From the NCBI RefSeq assembly GCF_025465275.1, contig NZ_JAODNK010000181.1, positions 62,001-126,000 on the forward strand: DNA of 64,000 nt, in the 5' to 3' direction. The position numbers were made by a program, and so were the translations under genes. Below are positions 42,442 to 51,333 of this stretch, in pieces (positions within the stretch are counted from its first letter, which is position 1; the number at the start of each line of letters is the position of its first letter). Below the pieces are notes generated by a model, which worked only from the letters and a program-made list of their open reading frames with translations, was not told the origin of the DNA and ran no database searches. The stretch comes from Nocardia sp. (GTDB taxonomy: Bacteria > Actinomycetota > Actinomycetes > Mycobacteriales > Mycobacteriaceae).

Positions 42442-43320
42442 ATGATCAGCATCGGGGCGACCCGAATCGGCGCGCGCGCAGTCGAAGCGGGGCGAGTGCG
42501 AAGCACCGGCGGGTGGGCTCGGTTGCGTGGGATCTCGGTGCGACTGCTGTCACTGGTCGGGCTGCTCCTGCTCTGGTGGGCGATCAGCGCGGCGAAAGTG
42601 GTTGATCAGCAGTTCCTTCCGACGCCGGCGGCGGTATGGCGGGCCTTTGTGCGCGCCGACAGTTGGCACGAACTGGCGCCGGGTGTGCCGCGCCAGGTGC
42701 GCGGAGAGCAGAACTACTTCCTCTGGGAGCATCTGGTCGCGAGCCTGCAGCGCATCGGCCTCGGGGCGGGAGCCGCGGTCATCCTGGGTCCGCTGGTCGG
42801 ATTCGGCTTGGGTACGTCGCGGACGATCCGGGTCATCGTCGAGCCGTATCTGAACTTCCTGCGCGCACTGCCGCCGCTCGGCTATATCGGACTGCTCATC
42901 GTATGGTTCGGCATCGGCGACACCTCGAAGATCTGGCTGCTGTTCCTCGCGGCATTCCCGCCTGTAGTAATCGCGACTATCACAGGCGTGCAAGGTGTTT
43001 CGGCCGACCGCATCAATGCGGCCCGTTCCCTGGGAGCGAACCGCAGACAGGTGATCACCCGAGTTCTCCTGCCCGCCACGCTCCCCGAGGTCATCACCGG
43101 CATACGCGTGGCAGTCGGCTTCGCCTGGACCACAGTCGTCGCCGCCGAACTCGACAATGGCATCCCCGGCATCGGCGGACTCGCCTACCTGGCCGGTCAG
43201 CGCCTCGATACCGCACTGACCATGGCCTGCATCATCGTTATCGGACTCACCGCGCTCGCTCTGGACGCGGCGATCAAGTGGATCGGCGAGATCGCCGTTC
43301 CGTGGAAAGGCAAGGCGTGA
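42442..43320 (+). CDS. ABC permease, sulfonate/taurine/nitrate type
   Basis: A 292-residue inner-membrane permease of the SsuC/TauC class. The hydrophobic segments start at LLSLVGLLLLWWAISAAKVV, and the ATPase-contact loop is INAARSLGANRRQVITRVLL followed by PATLPEVITGIRVAVGFAWT. It has a strong GGAGG Shine-Dalgarno. It is the first gene of permease-SBP-ATPase; its stop overlaps the GTG of the SBP gene by 4 bases. Import of an aliphatic sulfonate, taurine or a related organosulfur compound is likely but the ligand is not proven. Confidence 0.9.
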   Translation: MISIGATRIGARAVEAGRVRSTGGWARLRGISVRLLSLVGLLLLWWAISAAKVVDQQFLPTPAAVWRAFVRADSWHELAPGVPRQVRGEQNYFLWEHLVASLQRIGLGAGAAVILGPLVGFGLGTSRTIRVIVEPYLNFLRALPPLGYIGLLIVWFGIGDTSKIWLLFLAAFPPVVIATITGVQGVSADRINAARSLGANRRQVITRVLLPATLPEVITGIRVAVGFAWTTVVAAELDNGIPGIGGLAYLAGQRLDTALTMACIIVIGLTALALDAAIKWIGEIAVPWKGKA

Positions 43321-44375
43321 AACGCAAGCTCGTCGCATTGGCACTGGCCGGAGTTCTCGCGGCAGCACTGTCCGGATGTGTGTCGTCGGGGCGCAGCGAC
43401 CAGTCCCGCGCCGAAGGCGATAAGGTCGCCTGCCCGGTGACTGTCGACGACTCCTTCACCGGCACAGTACGTTTGGGCTACCAGGACATCCCGAATGGCG
43501 CGCTGGTGGTGAAGGATGCGGGGCTGCTGGAGACCTGCCTTCCCAAGGCCAAGATCGTCTGGAGCAAATTCGCTTCCGGTGCGACGGTTATTCAGGCGTT
43601 CGGATCCAATTCCCTCGATCTCGGACTGCTCGGGAGTGCTGCTGCGGCGCGGGCGATTTCGGCGCCGCTGAATATCGATATGAAGGTGGTGTGGGTCCAC
43701 GATGTGATCGGGTCGGCCGAATCGCTGGTGGCGAAGGATCCGGCGATTACCTCGGTCGCGGGGCTGCGCGGGAAGAAGATCGCGGTGCCGTTCGCCAGTA
43801 CTTCGCACTACAGCTTGCTCGCGGCACTGCAGGCGGCCGGGATCGAGCGGGACGTGACGCTCGTCAATCTCACGCCCGATGCGATTCCCGCTGCGTGGCG
43901 GGACAGCAGTATCGATGCGGCGTTCATCTGGGAGCCCACCCTGACAGAGCTGCTGAAGAATGGGCATACGGTGACCACCGCCGCCGATACCGCCAAGGCA
44001 GGTAAGCCCACCTACGATCTGGAGGGCGCGCGCTCCGACTTCGTCGCCGCCAACCCGAAGTTCCTTGCCGTGTGGACCGCCGCGCAGAACTGGGCGGTGC
44101 AGCAGCTGTCGAGTGATCCGCAGGGCGCCGCCACGCATATCGCCGCGCAGCTGGGCATTCCGGTGGATGCGGTGCGCAAGCAGGTCACCGGTTACGGCTT
44201 CCTCGATGCCGCGACGCAGGCCGGGGCGCCGTATCTCGGCAAGCAGCTCGGTACGGATCTGCAGACGTCTGCGCAATTCCTGTTGAGCCAGGGCGAGATT
44301 CAGGGCCTGGCCGCACCGGAGAAGTACGCGGGGGCCGTTTATGCCGATGCCGCAAAGACAGTGAGCGCCAAGTGA
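43317..44375 (+). CDS. ABC substrate-binding lipoprotein, TauA/SsuA-like
   Basis: About 352 residues from the GTG at 43317, which overlaps the permease stop. The signal is MKRKLVALALAGVLAAALSG with lipobox LSGC (Cys21). The body fits the NMT1/TauA group: VRLGYQDIPNGALVVKDAGL, GLLGSAAAARAISAPLNID, ESLVAKDPAITSVAGLRGKK and DAAFIWEPTLTELLKNG. It binds the imported anion, probably taurine-like, outside the membrane. The next gene (ATPase) overlaps its stop. Confidence 0.9.
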   Translation: MKRKLVALALAGVLAAALSGCVSSGRSDQSRAEGDKVACPVTVDDSFTGTVRLGYQDIPNGALVVKDAGLLETCLPKAKIVWSKFASGATVIQAFGSNSLDLGLLGSAAAARAISAPLNIDMKVVWVHDVIGSAESLVAKDPAITSVAGLRGKKIAVPFASTSHYSLLAALQAAGIERDVTLVNLTPDAIPAAWRDSSIDAAFIWEPTLTELLKNGHTVTTAADTAKAGKPTYDLEGARSDFVAANPKFLAVWTAAQNWAVQQLSSDPQGAATHIAAQLGIPVDAVRKQVTGYGFLDAATQAGAPYLGKQLGTDLQTSAQFLLSQGEIQGLAAPEKYAGAVYADAAKTVSAK

Positions 44376-45178
44376 GTTCGGCCGTTGCGCAGCGCGACCA
44401 GGTCGTGCTGCGCGAAGTGTCGAAGACCTACGAGACCGCTACCGGTGACACGGTGGCGCTCTCCCCCACCGATCTGACCATCGAACCGGGCGAGTTCGTC
44501 AGCATTGTCGGACCGTCCGGATGCGGAAAGACCACCCTGCTGCAGTTGCTCGGCGGCTTCCTGACACCGACCACCGGTGAGCTCCTGGTCGGTGCGGACG
44601 TCATCGACGGTCCGAGCGCGGAGCGCGGTGTGGTGTTCCAGGCCCCCACGCTGTACCCCTGGCTGTCGGTCCGCGGCAATATCGAGTTCGGGCCGAAGGT
44701 CCGCGGGGTCGACAAGAAGACCCGGCGAGCCGAGTCCGATCGGCTGCTGCAGCTGGTCGGACTGGGCGATGTGGGCGCCAAGCGCCCCTACGAGCTCTCC
44801 GGCGGCATGCAGCAGCGGGCACAGATCGCCCGGGTACTGATCAACGATCCGCGCATCATCCTCATGGACGAGCCGTTCGGCGCCCTCGACCAGCTCACCA
44901 GGGAGCGGTTGCAGGTGGAGCTGCTGCGATTGTGGCGGCAGGCGGGCAAAACCATCGTGTTCGTCACGCACTCGGTGGAGGAGGCGGTGTTCCTGTCCAC
45001 CCGTGTGCTGGTCATGAGCGCGCGGCCGGGCCGCGTCATCGTGGATCGGCACATCGAGCTGCCCGGCGATACCGCGTCCGGGGACGGGGCCGTGCGCAAC
45101 CTGGCGGTCACCGCGACACCGGAGTTCCAGGCACTGAAATCCGAACTGGCACAGGCGATCTACGACGCCCACCGCTAG
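44372..45178 (+). CDS. ABC ATPase, TauB/SsuB-like
   Basis: A 268-residue nucleotide-binding subunit. Walker A is VGPSGCGKTT, the Q-loop VFQAPTLYPW, the signature ELSGGMQQRAQIAR, Walker B IILMDEPFGALD and the H-loop VFVTHSVEEAV. It starts at a GTG overlapping the SBP stop and closes the permease-SBP-ATPase operon. A 17-bp-stem terminator follows 12 bases later. Confidence 0.94.
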   Translation: MSSAVAQRDQVVLREVSKTYETATGDTVALSPTDLTIEPGEFVSIVGPSGCGKTTLLQLLGGFLTPTTGELLVGADVIDGPSAERGVVFQAPTLYPWLSVRGNIEFGPKVRGVDKKTRRAESDRLLQLVGLGDVGAKRPYELSGGMQQRAQIARVLINDPRIILMDEPFGALDQLTRERLQVELLRLWRQAGKTIVFVTHSVEEAVFLSTRVLVMSARPGRVIVDRHIELPGDTASGDGAVRNLAVTATPEFQALKSELAQAIYDAHR

Positions 45179-45190
45179 CCGTGAACAGAC

Positions 45191-45230
45191 CGATGGCCCC
45201 GGATCGCGACACTGCGATCCGGGGCCATCG
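45191..45230. terminator. Strong bidirectional terminator
   Basis: Perfect 17-base arms (45191-45207 and 45214-45230, core GGCCCCGGATCGC) with a 6-base loop lie between the ATPase gene and the convergent rpf gene. Confidence 0.85.
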
Positions 45231-45269
45231 TCATGCTGAGGTGCCGGTCACCCGGCGACGGCGATACCT

Positions 45270-45605
45270 TTACAGGTAGGCGCCGCAGTGCGGCCACGCG
45301 CCGCGGCCCTGGCCGGCGAGCACGTTCTCCGCAACGCGGATCTGCTCCTCACGGCTGGCGTTGGCAGCGCTGCCCTGGCCGCCGTAGGCGTTCCAGGTGC
45401 TCTGGGTGAACTGCAGGCCGCCGTAGAAGCCGTTACCGGTGTTGGCGCCCCAGTTGCCGCTGCTCTCGCAGTTGGCGACGGCGTCCCAGTCGCCGGAGGC
45501 GGCGGAGGCGGTCGCGGTGGTCAGCGCCAGCGGGACGGCGGCGAACAGGCCGGCGGCCGCGGTGGCGACGATCATACGGGTGCTGAACTTCCGGTTGCGA
45601 GTCAT
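45270..45605 (-). CDS. Rpf-domain secreted transglycosylase (resuscitation-promoting factor-like)
   Basis: A 111-residue secreted muralytic protein. The signal peptide runs to about residue 35 (MIVATAAAGLFAAVPLALTT, then ATASAASGDW). The mature Rpf domain fills the rest: DWDAVANCESSGNWGANTGN, with the catalytic Glu in NCESS, then GFYGGLQFTQSTWNAYGG and a C-terminal Cys pair (WPHCGAYL with NCESS). Rpf proteins cleave peptidoglycan and promote exit from dormancy. This is the short, domain-only form (RpfD/E-like size or smaller). The upstream leader resembles a c-di-AMP riboswitch. Confidence 0.93.
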   Translation of the reverse strand: MTRNRKFSTRMIVATAAAGLFAAVPLALTTATASAASGDWDAVANCESSGNWGANTGNGFYGGLQFTQSTWNAYGGQGSAANASREEQIRVAENVLAGQGRGAWPHCGAYL

Positions 45606-45775
45606 AGATTGATTCCCTGGCCTGCGCCCCTCCGGCCCGCGCTACCAGTTGCGGGTCCCCGTCCCCAGGGATGTCGGTGTCGCTTCGAACCGCGGGACGG
45701 GGTTGCCGGTGTTCGGCGGTTCGAGTTCGAGCTCGGCATTGATCCGAGCCGTGAACGACGGTAACGGAACAATCA
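45606..45775 (-). promoter_or_regulatory. Candidate ydaO-type c-di-AMP riboswitch leader of the rpf gene
   Basis: On the minus strand, the leader carries GGGGACGGGGACCCGCAACT and a following GGTAGCGCGGGC, then GGGCGCAGGCCAGGGAATC close to the start. It also has an upstream CCGCCGAACACCGG segment. The arrangement resembles actinobacterial ydaO-yuaA leaders, which commonly precede rpf genes. Boundaries are approximate, and a covariance-model search would decide. The rest of 45776-46110 shows nothing recognisable. Confidence 0.5.
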
Positions 45776-46110
45776 CGACTAATCACGGGGTGATCACGGT
45801 CGGTTGACAAATTGGATTCGACCACACTCGCAGACTTTCCCCAGATCGCATCGGGAGACTACCGAATTACATTTATCGAATTCACCCCCGAATATGTGAC
45901 GGACGCCACTGGAAAATGGTGATCCGGATCGCGTAATACGACGCGAAATCAAACGATGAGTGCGTTACGGAGACCAGAAACAAACCGATCAGTTTTACGC
46001 GCGGACCCCCGCTCCGACCGGCTCGGATCGCAGTGCGCGGAACCATTGCCCCCGGTCAGAGCAGTGGCGATAGTTCCGGGGACACTGTTTCGGCCCCTGC
46101 AGGAGGCACC

Positions 46111-46905
46111 ATGAGCCCCGATGAACCCCGCTCCGGCGCCCGCGCCGTCGATCGTGCGATCCAGGTGCTCAACTGCTTCGAGGGCGACGATCCGGAGCTC
46201 TCGGTCAGCGAGCTCGCCCACCTCGCTGACCTGCCCGTCAGCACCGTGCACCGGCTCGCACAGGCACTGGTCCGCGGCCGGCTGCTCGATCAGAACCCCG
46301 CGAACGACCGCTACCGCATCGGTCACGGACTGGCATCGCTGGCCCGGCCCGCGCTGGCCCGGCTGGGCCTGGAGTCGGCCGCACCACACCTCTACGCGCT
46401 GGCCGCGGGCATCCGCATCACGGTGAGCGTGAGCGTGGCCGAGGACCGCGATGCGGTCACGGTGTTCCAGGCCAGGCCACCGGTGTACTTCTGCCCCAAC
46501 CAGGTACCTCGGGCCAGACAGCCACTGCGCGCCAGCGCGGTGGGGCACGCCCTGCTGGCCTTCTCCCCGATCAGCACGATCGCCGAGGAGCATGCCGAGC
46601 GGCGCAGCTCACAGGTGGTCCGGACGGGCGGGCTGCACACCGACCTCGATCGTGTCCGCCGCACCGGCTTCGCCAGCGAACTCGTGCCGACCGACGATCC
46701 GATCCGGGCGATCGCCGTGCCCATCGTCGGCCCGGACAAACGGGTGCGGGGCGCGCTGGCGGTACAGGCCAGGTCCGCGCGCCTGGATGCCGACCTGGTG
46801 CGCAATATCGTTCCGGCCATGCGGGTCACCGCCGGCCGGATCGGCCCGCTGTTCCAAAACCTCGGCGGCCCAACGGATTCCGCCTTCGAATTAGAATCAC
46901 GCTGA
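46111..46905 (+). CDS. IclR-family transcriptional regulator
   Basis: About 264 residues from the ATG at 46111, which has AGGAGG 4 bases upstream. The winged helix is AVDRAIQVLNCFEGDDPELS, VSELAHLADLPVSTVHRLAQ and ALVRGRLLDQNPANDRYRIG. The effector domain has the IclR pattern VAEDRDAVTVFQARPP, PLRASAVGHALLAF and AIAVPIVGPDKRVRGALAVQ. It lies 233 bases upstream of the second sulfonate-type operon on the same strand and is a candidate regulator of it; the ligand is unknown. Confidence 0.9.
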   Translation: MSPDEPRSGARAVDRAIQVLNCFEGDDPELSVSELAHLADLPVSTVHRLAQALVRGRLLDQNPANDRYRIGHGLASLARPALARLGLESAAPHLYALAAGIRITVSVSVAEDRDAVTVFQARPPVYFCPNQVPRARQPLRASAVGHALLAFSPISTIAEEHAERRSSQVVRTGGLHTDLDRVRRTGFASELVPTDDPIRAIAVPIVGPDKRVRGALAVQARSARLDADLVRNIVPAMRVTAGRIGPLFQNLGGPTDSAFELESR

Positions 46906-47005
46906 TTTCCACATCGTGAAAAGACGGTTGCCCGGCAGCCCGGGCAACCGCACGATATGAGCAACCTGATCATTACCACTTCCGAACTCTCGCAAAGGGC
47001 CTGGA

Positions 47006-47083
47006 ATGATCCCATTCACTTTTCTGACGCAACGGCGTGCAGTCGATTTGATGCGCGTCGCGCCGGGAGTATGTCGCGGCTGA
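47006..47083 (+). CDS. Leader peptide of the actinobacterial cysteine-attenuation type
   Basis: A 25-codon reading frame begins at an ATG with AAAGGG upstream and ends at TGA 55 bases before the SBP start. Its core QRRAVDLMRVAPGVC matches the known pattern of actinobacterial sulfur-operon leader peptides (xxRRHVDLxRVxxAxC), with one Cys near the end. Ribosome stalling when cysteinyl-tRNA is low would tune the downstream sulfonate operon. This is recognised by motif and position, not by length. Confidence 0.72.
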   Translation: MIPFTFLTQRRAVDLMRVAPGVCRG

Positions 47084-47138
47084 TTACGCCGCGCCCCTAT
47101 CTCCGCTTGCGACAGACGCATTCACCGAAAGAATCCGC

Positions 47139-48221
47139 ATGCCCTCCCCCTTTCGACCATCACGGTCCCTGCGCGCCCTCGCCGCCGCATTCGCCGTAGC
47201 CACCGCCGCCATTTCCCTGACCGCGTGCGGCACGTCCGGACCGACCACCACCGCCGACGGCAAAGACGTTGTCCGATACCAGGGCACGACCGGACAGGTG
47301 ACGGCCTACGAGCTAGCCGCCGACCTCGGCTACTTCACCAAGATCAACCTGCACTGGGAGGGCGACACCACCAGCGGACCCGCCAATATCCAGGCGGCCG
47401 CCACCAAGCAGATCGAATTCGGCAGCGCGTTCAACGGCGCGGTGGTGAAGCTCATCGCGGGCGGCGCACCGGTCAAGGCCGTGCTCAGTTCCTATGGGGC
47501 CGACGACAAGAACTACACCGGATACTTCGTGCGCGACGACTCCGGCATCACCTCCGCGCGGGACCTGATCGGCAAGAAGATCGGGGTGAACACCCTCGGT
47601 GCGCACCACGAATTCATCACCCGGGAGTGGCTGCACCAGCAGGGGCTGAGCGAGGCGGAGATCAAGCAGGTGCAGTTCGTGGTGCTGCCACCGGTCAGTA
47701 CCGAGGACGCACTGCGCAAGGGCCAGATCGACGTCGCGGCGCTGGGCTCGGTATTCCGGGACACCGCCATCGCACGCGGCGGGCTGCACTCGCTCTACAC
47801 CGATAAGGATCTGTTCGGGCAGTTCGATTACGGCACTTATGTTTTCCGCAATGACTACCTGAAGGACCACGCCGACGCGGTCAAGGACTTCGTGCAGGGC
47901 ACCGCGCGGGCCACCCGCTGGTTGCAGGTGACCCCGCACGACGAGGTCGTCGCCAAGTTCGAATCGATCATCAACAAGCGCGGGCGCAATGAGAACACCG
48001 GCCTGCTGAAGTACTACACCAGCTACGGCGTTCCCGTCCCCGGCGCCGTGATCGCCGAACGCGAGTTCCAGGTCTGGATCGACTGGCTGGTGCGCAATAA
48101 CGAACTGCCCCAGGGCAAGTTGACAGCCAAGGACCTCTATACCAATCAGGACAACCCGTACGACAACGGCACCTACCCGCCGAGCAGCGGGCCGACCGGC
48201 GAAGCGGTGGTGGCGAAATGA
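47139..48221 (+). CDS. ABC substrate-binding lipoprotein, aliphatic sulfonate type
   Basis: A 360-residue lipoprotein with signal LRALAAAFAVATAAISLTAC (lipobox LTAC) and the SsuA/TauA fold: RYQGTTGQVTAYELAADLGY, TTSGPANIQAAATKQIEFGS, DDSGITSARDLIGKKIGVNT and LRKGQIDVAALGSVFRD. It captures a sulfonate or similar organosulfur anion. It is the first structural gene of an operon of SBP, ATPase, permease, FMN monooxygenase and TauD dioxygenase. Its stop overlaps the ATPase ATG by 4 bases, and it is preceded by a leader peptide. Confidence 0.9.
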   Translation: MPSPFRPSRSLRALAAAFAVATAAISLTACGTSGPTTTADGKDVVRYQGTTGQVTAYELAADLGYFTKINLHWEGDTTSGPANIQAAATKQIEFGSAFNGAVVKLIAGGAPVKAVLSSYGADDKNYTGYFVRDDSGITSARDLIGKKIGVNTLGAHHEFITREWLHQQGLSEAEIKQVQFVVLPPVSTEDALRKGQIDVAALGSVFRDTAIARGGLHSLYTDKDLFGQFDYGTYVFRNDYLKDHADAVKDFVQGTARATRWLQVTPHDEVVAKFESIINKRGRNENTGLLKYYTSYGVPVPGAVIAEREFQVWIDWLVRNNELPQGKLTAKDLYTNQDNPYDNGTYPPSSGPTGEAVVAK

Positions 48222-49054
48222 GCGCCTCGGTGAAACTCGCACTCAACGGTGTGCGCAAAGAGTTCCCGATACGCGGGGAACGGGCCGCCTTCACCGCGAT
48301 CGAGGACATTACGGTTGACGTGCGCGAGGGTGAGTTCCTCGTGCTCGTCGGACCCAGCGGTTCGGGCAAATCGACGCTGCTGGATCTGCTCGGCGGACTG
48401 ACCAAGCCCACCACCGGGCACATTCTGCTCGATGGCGCGCCGATCACCGGGCCCGGGCTGGACCGCGGCATCGTTTTCCAGCAGTACGCGCTGCTGCCGT
48501 GGCGCACGGCTCGCACGAATATCGAATTCGGCTTGGAAGCCAAGAAGATTCGGAAACGTGAACGGCGGCAGATTGCCGATCACTACCTCGAACTGGTCGG
48601 GCTGGCAGGATTCGGGGACCGCTATCCGCACGAACTCTCCGGCGGTATGAAGCAGCGCGTCGCCATCGCGCGCAGCCTCGCCTTCGATCCCGAAGTGCTG
48701 CTCATGGACGAGCCGTTCGCGGCCCTGGACGCACAGACGCGGGAATCGTTGCAGGACGAGTTGCTACGCATTTGGCGAGCCACCGGCAAGACCATTCTCT
48801 TCATTACCCATGCCATCGACGAGGCCGTGTACCTCGGGCAGCGAGTGGCGGTACTGACCTCCCGCCCCGGCCGGGTCAAGGCGGTCGTCGATATCGACCT
48901 CGACCGCGAGGGTGATCCGGATATCCGCTCCAGCGAGAGTTTCCGGCAAGTCCGGCACCACATCTGGTCGCTGCTGCGCGATGAGGTCGCCCGGGCGCAG
49001 GGGCAGGAAGCGGCCGCGATCGCCGCCACCGACAGGAGGTCCAGTCATGTCTAG
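48218..49054 (+). CDS. ABC ATPase, SsuB-like
   Basis: A 278-residue ATPase with Walker A VGPSGSGKST, Q-loop VFQQYALLPWRTA, signature ELSGGMKQRVAIAR, Walker B VLLMDEPFAALD and H-loop LFITHAIDEAV. It starts in a 4-base overlap with the SBP gene, and its end overlaps the permease start by 8 bases. It energises sulfonate import together with its neighbours. Confidence 0.94.
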   Translation: MSASVKLALNGVRKEFPIRGERAAFTAIEDITVDVREGEFLVLVGPSGSGKSTLLDLLGGLTKPTTGHILLDGAPITGPGLDRGIVFQQYALLPWRTARTNIEFGLEAKKIRKRERRQIADHYLELVGLAGFGDRYPHELSGGMKQRVAIARSLAFDPEVLLMDEPFAALDAQTRESLQDELLRIWRATGKTILFITHAIDEAVYLGQRVAVLTSRPGRVKAVVDIDLDREGDPDIRSSESFRQVRHHIWSLLRDEVARAQGQEAAAIAATDRRSSHV

Positions 49055-49916
49055 TGCATTGCAGGTTGCCGAGACTCCGGTGCTGTCGCCGCCGGCGCCG
49101 CCGCTCACGCCCGCGGCTCCCGTGCCCTGGAGCCGAGTCGCGCGCGTCGGCGGGCGACTGGCCTGGCGAATTGTCAAGCCCAGCCTGGTGATCGGCGCAT
49201 TCCTGGTGCTGTGGCAGCTGGCGCCGAAGCTCGGCCTGGTCGATCCGGTATTCCTGCCGCCTTTATCGGATGTGTGGTCCGCCGGGCTCGAACTGATCCG
49301 CAACGGCCAGATGCAGGAGAATGTGTCGGCCAGCCTCACGCGTTCGCTCATCGGCTTCTCGATAGCGGTGGCCACGGCGATCCCGGTGGGTGTGGCGATC
49401 GCCTGGTACCGGCCGATCGCGGAACTCATCAATCCGGTGCTGGAATTGTTCCGCAATACCGCGGCGCTCGCACTGCTGCCGGTCTTCGTGCTCATCCTGG
49501 GCATCGGCGAAACCTCCAAGATCGCCCTGGTGGTGTACGCAAGTTTCTTCCCGATCCTGCTGAACACCATCTCCGGTGTGCGCTCGGTGGACCCACTGCT
49601 GGTCAAATCCGCGGTCTCGCTGGGCTTCTCACCCATTCCGCTGTTCGTGAAGGTGGTACTGCCCGCCTCGGTGCCCAGCATCTTCACCGGTATTCGCATG
49701 GCGGCGTCCGCGTCGATCATGGTGCTCATTGCCGCCGAAATGGTCGGCGCGCGTGCCGGACTCGGCTATCTGATCACCGCCGCGCAGCAGAACTTCCAGA
49801 TTCCCGATATGTACGCGGGCATTGTCGCCATCGCGCTGCTGGGACTGACGTTCAACGGTGTACTGGTCGCCGTCGAGCGCCGGTTGTCCCGCTGGCGCAC
49901 GCCCGCCGCCCGATAA
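49047..49916 (+). CDS. ABC permease, SsuC-like
   Basis: About 289 residues from the ATG at 49047, which has AGGAGG 8 bases upstream. After a Pro/Ala-rich N-terminal tail come six or so TM segments starting at LVIGAFLVLWQLAPKLGLVD. The ATPase-contact EAA loop is LLVKSAVSLGFSPIPLFVKV followed by VLPASVPSIFTGIRMAASAS. It is the membrane channel of the second sulfonate-type transporter. Confidence 0.92.
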   Translation: MSSALQVAETPVLSPPAPPLTPAAPVPWSRVARVGGRLAWRIVKPSLVIGAFLVLWQLAPKLGLVDPVFLPPLSDVWSAGLELIRNGQMQENVSASLTRSLIGFSIAVATAIPVGVAIAWYRPIAELINPVLELFRNTAALALLPVFVLILGIGETSKIALVVYASFFPILLNTISGVRSVDPLLVKSAVSLGFSPIPLFVKVVLPASVPSIFTGIRMAASASIMVLIAAEMVGARAGLGYLITAAQQNFQIPDMYAGIVAIALLGLTFNGVLVAVERRLSRWRTPAAR

Positions 49917-49937
49917 CTTCCGAAGGAACACATCTTT

Positions 49938-51278
49938 ATGTCGCGCAAGAGCTTTCATATCAATGCCTTCCTCATGGGCGTCGGGCATCACGAGGCCGCC
50001 TGGCGGCACCCGCGCACCAGGGAACACCAGGTCCTGGAAGTGGAGCACTTCCGCGAGCTGGGCCGCATCGCCGAACGCGGCAAGCTGGATTCGGTGTTCT
50101 TCGCCGACGGGCTCGCGGTGGGGCCGCGCATCAAGCGCAATACCCTCGCGGTGTTCGAACCGGTCACACTGCTCGCGGCGATTGCCACCGCCACCGAGCA
50201 TGTCGGACTGATCGCCACCGCGTCCACGACCTATAACGAGCCGTTCAATCTGGCCCGCAAGTTCGCCTCACTCGATCACATCAGTGGCGGACGCGCGGGC
50301 TGGAACATTGTCACCTCCGGAAATGAGGAGGAGGCGTTCAACTTCGGCTACGACTCCATTCCCGAGCACGCCCGGCGCTACGAGCGCGCCGAGGAATTCG
50401 TCGATGTGGCCATCCAGCTCTGGGACAGCTGGGAGGCGGGCGCCATCGTGCTCGACCCGGAGGAGGGCGTCTTCGCCGATCCGGACAAGGTGCACACCAT
50501 CGACTACTGCGGTGAGCGGTTCCAGATCCGCGGGCCGCTGAATTCCCCGCGTGGCCCGCAGGGACGACCGCTGCTGGTGCAGGCCGGATCCTCCGAGAGC
50601 GGTAAGGATTTCGCCGCCCACTACGCCGAGGCCGTCTTCACCGCACAGCGCACCCTCGAAGAGGGGCAGCAGTTCTACCGGGATCTCAAGTCGCGGCTGC
50701 CCAAGTACGGGCGCTCGGCCGACGAGCTCAAGGTGCTGCCGGGTCTGGTGCCGTTCATCGCCGAGACCGAGGAACAGGCGCGGGCTCTGGAGCAGTCCTT
50801 CACCGACCTCATCTCGCCGGATTACGCACTGCGGCAGCTCTCCTCGCTGCTGGGCATCGATCTCACCGAACATGCACTCGATGCACCGCTGCCCCCGCTG
50901 CCGGAGGAGAGCGAAATCCAGGGCGGCAAGAGCCGATTCACGCTGGTGAAGGAGCTCGCGGAGAAAGAAGAGCTCACCGTGCGGCAGTTGATCGGCAAGC
51001 TCGGCGGCGGGCGCGGGCATCGCACGCTCGCGGGCACTCCCGTGCAGATCGCCGATGACCTGCAGTCCTGGTTCGAGGGCGGCGCGGCCGACGGCTTCAA
51101 CATCATGCCGCCATACCTGCCCGGCGGACTGGAGGACTTCGTCGACCAGGTTGTCCCGATCCTGCAGGAGCGCGGACTGTTCCGCACCGAATACACCGCC
51201 ACCACCCTGCGCGGGCACTACGGGCTGGAGCCCGTGGACAGCCAGTTCGCGCACACCGATATCCAGGCCACCGCCTGA
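49938..51278 (+). CDS. NtaA/SnaA/DszA-family FMNH2-dependent monooxygenase
   Basis: A 446-residue luciferase-like flavin monooxygenase. The family N-terminus is FHINAFLMGVGHHEAAWRHP, followed by ASLDHISGGRAGWNIVTSGN, RYERAEEFVDVAIQLWDSWE and RPLLVQAGSSESGKDFAAHY. Members use FMNH2 and O2 to cleave C-S or C-N bonds (dibenzothiophene sulfone, nitrilotriacetate, alkyl sulfonates). Placement between a sulfonate permease and a TauD dioxygenase indicates desulfonation for sulfur assimilation. No flavin reductase lies in the operon. Confidence 0.92.
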   Translation: MSRKSFHINAFLMGVGHHEAAWRHPRTREHQVLEVEHFRELGRIAERGKLDSVFFADGLAVGPRIKRNTLAVFEPVTLLAAIATATEHVGLIATASTTYNEPFNLARKFASLDHISGGRAGWNIVTSGNEEEAFNFGYDSIPEHARRYERAEEFVDVAIQLWDSWEAGAIVLDPEEGVFADPDKVHTIDYCGERFQIRGPLNSPRGPQGRPLLVQAGSSESGKDFAAHYAEAVFTAQRTLEEGQQFYRDLKSRLPKYGRSADELKVLPGLVPFIAETEEQARALEQSFTDLISPDYALRQLSSLLGIDLTEHALDAPLPPLPEESEIQGGKSRFTLVKELAEKEELTVRQLIGKLGGGRGHRTLAGTPVQIADDLQSWFEGGAADGFNIMPPYLPGGLEDFVDQVVPILQERGLFRTEYTATTLRGHYGLEPVDSQFAHTDIQATA

Positions 51279-51333
51279 GCCGCAGCCCCCTACGTCGGCC
51301 ATCACCCATAGTTCGAGTACGAAAGGCACGATC

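Noticed and set aside
42264..42605. Frame beginning MDLRGRCELRAAG as a possible cysteine leader peptide of the first sulfur-type operon
   Set aside because: It lacks the RRxVDLxRV motif, is far too long and runs into the permease gene in another frame.
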